Source: Nonomuraea spiralis
GTDB lineage: Bacteria > Actinomycetota > Actinomycetes > Streptosporangiales > Streptosporangiaceae
Reading direction: 5' to 3'
DNA: 43,935 nt
NCBI RefSeq assembly: GCF_014648435.1
Contig: NZ_BMRC01000053.1
Coordinates: 1-43,935 of the forward strand
Both the position numbers and the translations under genes were made by a program. Position 1 is the stretch's first letter; every line of letters begins with the position of its first letter. Below the pieces are notes generated by a model, which was not told where the DNA came from, made no database searches, and was given only the letters and a program-made list of their open reading frames with translations. Of the stretch, positions 41,501 to 43,935 are shown in pieces.

Positions 41501-41764
41501 TGGAGCGTGCGCCGCGGCGGGACCGCCCCAGGCGAACCGCTCCTTTTTCCGGATGAGGTGCACGTATTCCGGGGTGGGACTTTTGATGACAGGCCAGCGC
41601 TGGTCCTCCGCGACCGCCCATACTGACTGGTTCTCATTGACAAGACGGGCCTTGCGTGGTGGACAAAGGAGCTGGCGTGCGATGTTCTTGTCCACTTTGA
41701 TCGAATCGGACCATCGAGAAGGCAATTCGATCGATAGCCCCTCGACGTCAACGTCGTGTTCCAT
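38576..41764 (-). CDS. SF2 DEAH-box helicase with nuclease-like C-terminus
   Basis: The 1062-residue protein has a full SF2 core: motif I MPTGTGKT at 139-146, motif II FIDEAHHV at 248-255, motif III TATP at 276-279, GEGFDLP at 404-410 and motif VI QFIGRFAR at 429-436. The region beyond about 450 is large and mostly unassigned. Near 900-945 it has GEVADIVALRETERELHILL then VHCKYSSE, which resembles a PD-(D/E)xK core with His in place of the Glu. DLYEVCGQANKS follows, as in restriction-type helicases of actinobacteria. GGGAGG lies just upstream of the ATG. It is a single-gene unit with no methylase nearby, so it probably acts as a stand-alone defence helicase-nuclease (inference). Confidence 0.8.
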   Translation of the reverse strand: MEHDVDVEGLSIELPSRWSDSIKVDKNIARQLLCPPRKARLVNENQSVWAVAEDQRWPVIKSPTPEYVHLIRKKERFAWGGPAAAHAPAEVRASLEGAFHLPGLDAQSPRGLRAPQTGALLAVFAHWTTGSQHPATVVMPTGTGKTDTMVAIYAAARPKRLLVLVPSDVLRGQTAGKFETLGILPELGIVTGPFERPVVGRVEHHFESGDSARSFAQACNVVVTTPAALSGFPEDVRTIFLAEFSHLFIDEAHHVAARTWSEIRDAFDGRPVVQFTATPFRTDGRPLGGRVVYAFPLREAQAHGYFAGIDYISVLSFDDPDRDIAERALSCLRTDLDTGRDHLLMARTSSINRAIELLNLYEELAPDLSPVVIHSKLSGRKAKAALDALDQRHSRAIICVGMLGEGFDLPQLKVAALHDTHKSLGITLQFIGRFARVSSTTVGNATVVASRSDAPFDEQLRQLYAEDADWNLIVRDLSQQAVGEQEDASDFEAAFGSGPEEVSIKSVLPKMSAVAYRTGCQDWTPTNVYQVFPEENLLTYPIAVNRRDRVLWFVTQEQAPIQWGQLPAVEEVVHHLYVMYWDEAHGLLYINSTNNDSLHEDLATAVCGQTADRITGKRVYRVMGGIDRLVPTNVGVLDVRNRNRRFSMHVGADVAEGFADAEKHTKAQTNIFATGFAAGVRTSVGASLKGRIWSRRTAESLKHWVDWCDEMGRKLLDDSINIAHVMDNFIQPEDLEDWPELTVLAVEWPLALLARNEDSVQLSYGGVSYSFLEAELEVTPHVPDEAVHFVIRTPAWQVPYAIFIEDGLMRVRAAGDGEVMISTSRRDLSATEFFARRDTVLQVLFENDTLVCAPARLLHPVRDIPPFDSARLQVPDWTGIDITKESQGRTRDADSIQARMIQVVLARGPWDVVVDDDGSGEVADIVALRETERELHILLVHCKYSSEPQAGARVEDLYEVCGQANKSAAYRRDITAMLNTLINRARTRQRKYGHSSIEAGTSERLVRLRETARTRKPHLTIAIAQPGLSQTRASRKQMELLASTEVYLREIANAGFEVYCNA

Positions 41765-42101
41765 GTGCCTCCCGCGAGACGCACCAACGGGCGCATCCCC
41801 CTCAGGAGCACCACTTGTTGACCCAGATGATAGGCCCGCACGTGCATGATCACGACTTGGGCGACTTCTCCAGCTAAATGATCAATGCAGGTTGAGCTAG
41901 CATTTCCAGACATATTCCACGTTATGGCTGAAATGGGGTCAGGCTAAGTTCGGCGTAGGACGGCCCAGCTACTCCAGCCGCCCTCAGTCTGCACATCCCC
42001 AAGTCCTCAGTCACCGAGGCCAGCGTCCGTCCCGGATCGGGCAGATACAACGCGAAGGCGTCCGCCTTAACTCCGGCGAGTACGACTCATCGCCACGGGG
42101 A
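41765..42101. other. Intergenic region upstream of the helicase gene
   Basis: The part next to 41765 is the helicase promoter region. No credible gene was seen. The frame of the remnant at 42102 stays open back through here to at least about 42040, but it has no start codon and no recognisable text. Confidence 0.35.
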
Positions 42102-42317
42102 ACTCAGAATCAGAGTCGAGCCGCTGCGTGGCGAGCGCTTTGCCTGGTACGCCTGCTCACGGACGATGATGAGGCTCTACGGCTTGCCGGCGCGGCGATG
42201 GAACTCGCTGCTGACATCCACACGCTGGCAACCTTCGAGGAACTGGATAAGCGCATGGGCGAGGTTCGGCAGGCTGTCGACAGGTTCATTGAAAGGGCCG
42301 CATCGCTGTTACGTTAG
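42102..42317 (+). pseudogene. 3' remnant of a small helical protein gene
   Basis: The frame ending in TAG at 42315-42317 reads AAWRALCLVRLLTDDDEALR then LAGAAMELAADIHTLATFEE and VRQAVDRFIERAASLLR. This is clearly protein-like amphipathic helical text, with codon use of the neighbourhood. No ATG or GTG start is found upstream; the only in-frame ATGs lie within the helices. It is probably a 5'-truncated gene. I do not recognise its family. Confidence 0.45.
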
Positions 42318-42389
42318 GCGACACTTGTTGGCGTCGGAAGAGACCTCGGACAGGACATTTCCGACGACCTCCTCAAGCAGCCCTGCGGG

Positions 42390-43456
42390 GTCGCTGACCG
42401 GCTGCGAGCCGACGGTGGCATGCGCCTGATGAACGCTCACATCGGTGTCAGCCTTAGGTTGAACGGCGCCAGACTGAATCGCCGCGCCGGTGCGGCATTG
42501 AGCGGCGGTGGGTTGGCTGTGAACGGCGGCGTCTGGTGAATGGAAGGGTTCGCGGCCACTGGCGAGATCCGCTCGGTCGGCGCTCGGCTGGATGCGAACC
42601 GGTGCCTGACGGGCGCGGACCTGCGTAACGAGGATGGTCCTTGCCTGACACTCGACCGCGCGTCCATCGGCTCTCTCAAGGCTTCGGGCGTGACCGTGGT
42701 CGTCGGCCGGATCAGTCTCGCCGGCACCACGGTCAGCGGCGGCATTCTCCTGGAGGGCGCGTACCTGGACAACAGCCGCGACAGCTGTCTGCTTGTCGAG
42801 AGGTCTACCTTCCGAGGGCCACAGCGGCTGCGCTACCTGCAGGCCCGCGGTGAGGTGCGCATCAGCAACAGCCGTACCTTCGGCCGAGTCCTGCTCGGCG
42901 ACGCCGTACTCGACAACCCGGGTGCCGTTGCGCTGCGCTTCACGCGTAACGAGGTCGGCTCGGACGTGGTGTGCGGCGGCATGACGGTCCATGGTGAAGG
43001 CCGCTTCGTCGGCACCCAGATCACGCTCGGCCTGGACCTTGAGGGCGCAGTGCTTGCTAATCCCGGTGCTGCGCTCGACGCGCGTGGGCTGCAAGCCGCC
43101 GAGCTTGCCCTGCTGCCCGGGCGCGATGTTGATGGGACTGTCATCCTCGAACGTGTCCGGGTGGGTTTGCTGCGCGATGATCCTGGGCGTTGGCCCCGTC
43201 CGCTGCGCGTTAACGGGCTGACGTACACGGTGCTGGAGTCGCGGTGTTCCGCGCATGATCGGGCGCTGCTCGGTCGGGTGTGGGGCCTTCTGCAGGACGT
43301 CACGGTCCGCTTCGGCTACAAGCCGTGGCGGGCAGCCACCTGGCCCGTTGTCCTGTTGGCCATCGGCGGTGTCGTCTACTCGGTGTCGCCGCCGCCTCCG
43401 CTGAAGCCGGGCGAGTCGCCGCACTTCAACGCCTGGTTTTGCTTGCAACTACCGAC
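42390..43456 (+). pseudogene. Broken 'membrane-associated oxidoreductase'-type repeat protein
   Basis: The translation shows pentapeptide-like repeats (ADGGMRLMNAHIGVSLRLNG; GVTVVVGRISLAGTTVSGGI; GSDVVCGGMTVHGEGRFVGT) and VGLLRDDPGRWPRPLRVNGL. Near the end it has WGLLQDVTVRFGYKPWRAAT and LKPGESPHFNAW. This matches the long actinobacterial proteins usually named membrane-associated oxidoreductase. Three lesions are seen. An in-frame TGA at 42537-42539 lies in GGVW*MEGF, where a Cys codon is expected. The usual WL..DP..Y.PQPYEQLA block is missing after residue VLES (about 43238). The C-terminal membrane part after FNAW (about 43437) is lost. A shortened frame from ATG 42540 to 43505 stays open but should not be functional. 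Confidence 0.65.
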
Positions 43457-43864
43457 CGCACTTGTTCGTGAGTGGCGACCGCACCCCGAGCTTCAGCGAA
43501 GTTGATGGTTGCCAGTTCTGACCGCACCCCGACGGCAGGCGGCAATGGATCGCTGACCTGGGCTCACGACGGCCAGCCGGATCAGTCCGGGAGCGGCCAT
43601 ACCGAGCTGCCCGGTGGCGGCAATGCGATTACCTAGCGTGATTTGCGTCCAAGGTAGACGCGCGCGTAGCCGCCGTTCGGCGCTCATCCTCTAGCCTTCA
43701 TGATGCCCTCGCGGAGTGTTCGAGATCGGACATTATGGGCGGGTGCTGCGCTACGTACTGTTGCGCGACGCCCTTCGGAACCTCAGTCTTGAGCCCTCGG
43801 CAGGATGTCGTGCGGTGAAGCATCTGGGCCGCACGGGATCGGATCCGCTGCAAGGATGACGGCC
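43457..43864. other. Intergenic region before the sulfotransferase gene
   Basis: It follows the pseudogene break. The octamer GACCGCAC recurs at about 43415-43540, possibly insertion-sequence debris. A 43-codon frame (43505-43636) and a 38-codon frame (43743-43859) are open, but neither has supporting signals. Confidence 0.3.
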
Positions 43865-43935
43865 GTGCGCCGCTACGAGACGAGTATGTACGACAGCAAC
43901 CGCTGGGACGGCTTCGAGCTCCGCCCCGGCGACAT
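43865..43935 (+). CDS. Sulfotransferase family protein, N-terminus only
   Basis: The visible residues VRRYETSMYDSNRWDGFELR and PGD match the start of actinobacterial sulfotransferase-domain proteins (…YDSxRWDGFxxRxGDIVISTPPKSGTTW…). The PAPS-binding loop would follow just beyond the window edge. The GTG at 43865 has AAGGA at 43852-43856 with 8-base spacing; an in-frame ATG at 43856 and another at 43886 are alternatives. The gene is cut by the window end, so activity cannot be judged. Confidence 0.55.
   Translation, partial: MRRYETSMYDSNRWDGFELRPGD

Noticed and set aside
38942..41626. Two long plus-strand frames (491 and 374 codons) opposite the helicase gene
   Set aside because: They are antisense to intact SF2 motifs and consist of Val/Gly/Asp-rich text without any domain.
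43505..43636. 43-codon ORF MVASSDRTPTAGG...
   Set aside because: No ribosome site, no recognisable motif, and located in decayed DNA.
1..43935. CRISPR array, rRNA or tRNA genes
   Set aside because: No regularly spaced repeats and no tRNA-like T-arm/acceptor pattern were found on reading; a tRNAscan/Infernal run would settle it.

Overview
The window reads as high-GC actinobacterial chromosome (Streptomyces / Streptosporangiales-like). The codon use is G/C-ending, GTG starts and 4-base start/stop overlaps are frequent, and the gene families (BTAD regulator, replication-relaxation protein, actinobacterial-type type IV secretion genes, DUF1023-type hydrolase, SprMcrA-like HNH enzyme) are typical of that group. 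No rRNA, tRNA or CRISPR array was recognised. All calls come from reading the sequence; no database search was possible.

Region 1 (about 0.5-20.2 kb) is an integrative conjugative element or a slightly decayed relative. It holds a BTAD regulator, a palindrome-rich control region, a double-HTH coiled-coil protein and a ParB-like small protein. A minus-strand operon (14279 to 5846) encodes pilin, TrbL/VirB6-like channel, PrgI-like protein, VirB4-like ATPase, VirD4/TraG-like coupling ATPase, replication-relaxation protein and NlpC/P60 wall hydrolase. A sigma-like DNA-binding protein, a DNA methyltransferase with a catalytically degenerate partner, an excisionase and a tyrosine integrase follow. 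No classical relaxase is recognisable. Debris lies between these genes: a frameshifted integrase tail, a broken MarR gene and an ISAs1-type transposase tail.

Region 2 (about 20.5-41.8 kb) looks like a defence or conflict island. It contains: (a) a lower-GC protein with a PD-(D/E)xK-like signature; (b) a three-gene unit of a NUDIX-wHTH regulator with a perfect palindrome at its promoter, an MTA/SAH-nucleosidase-like protein and a four-TM protein; (c) a STAND NTPase with TPR-like repeats coupled to an APH-type kinase; (d) a lipoprotein and a WxG/DUF1023-type alpha/beta hydrolase; (e) a phosphorothioate-dependent-type HNH endonuclease; (f) a band7/SPFH-like protein with a P-loop NTPase whose Walker lysine is replaced by Arg, divergent from two small proteins that share a C-terminal tail; (g) an SF2 helicase with a nuclease-like C-terminus. 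Two truncated copies of one IS5-family-like element, in the same orientation, bracket units (c)-(e).

The best candidate for an undescribed system is unit (b). The nucleosidase-like protein and the membrane protein are translationally coupled and carry the same short motif (VGVQAGHIHGNVTV / VAVQAEAIHGPVNV). This resembles the matched short motifs by which NLR-like receptors and effectors are thought to signal through amyloid templating. Unit (f) repeats the logic with a different shared tail.

Region 3 (41.8-43.9 kb) is decayed: a small gene remnant, a 'membrane-associated oxidoreductase'-type repeat pseudogene with a nonsense codon and a deletion, and the first codons of a sulfotransferase gene running off the window.
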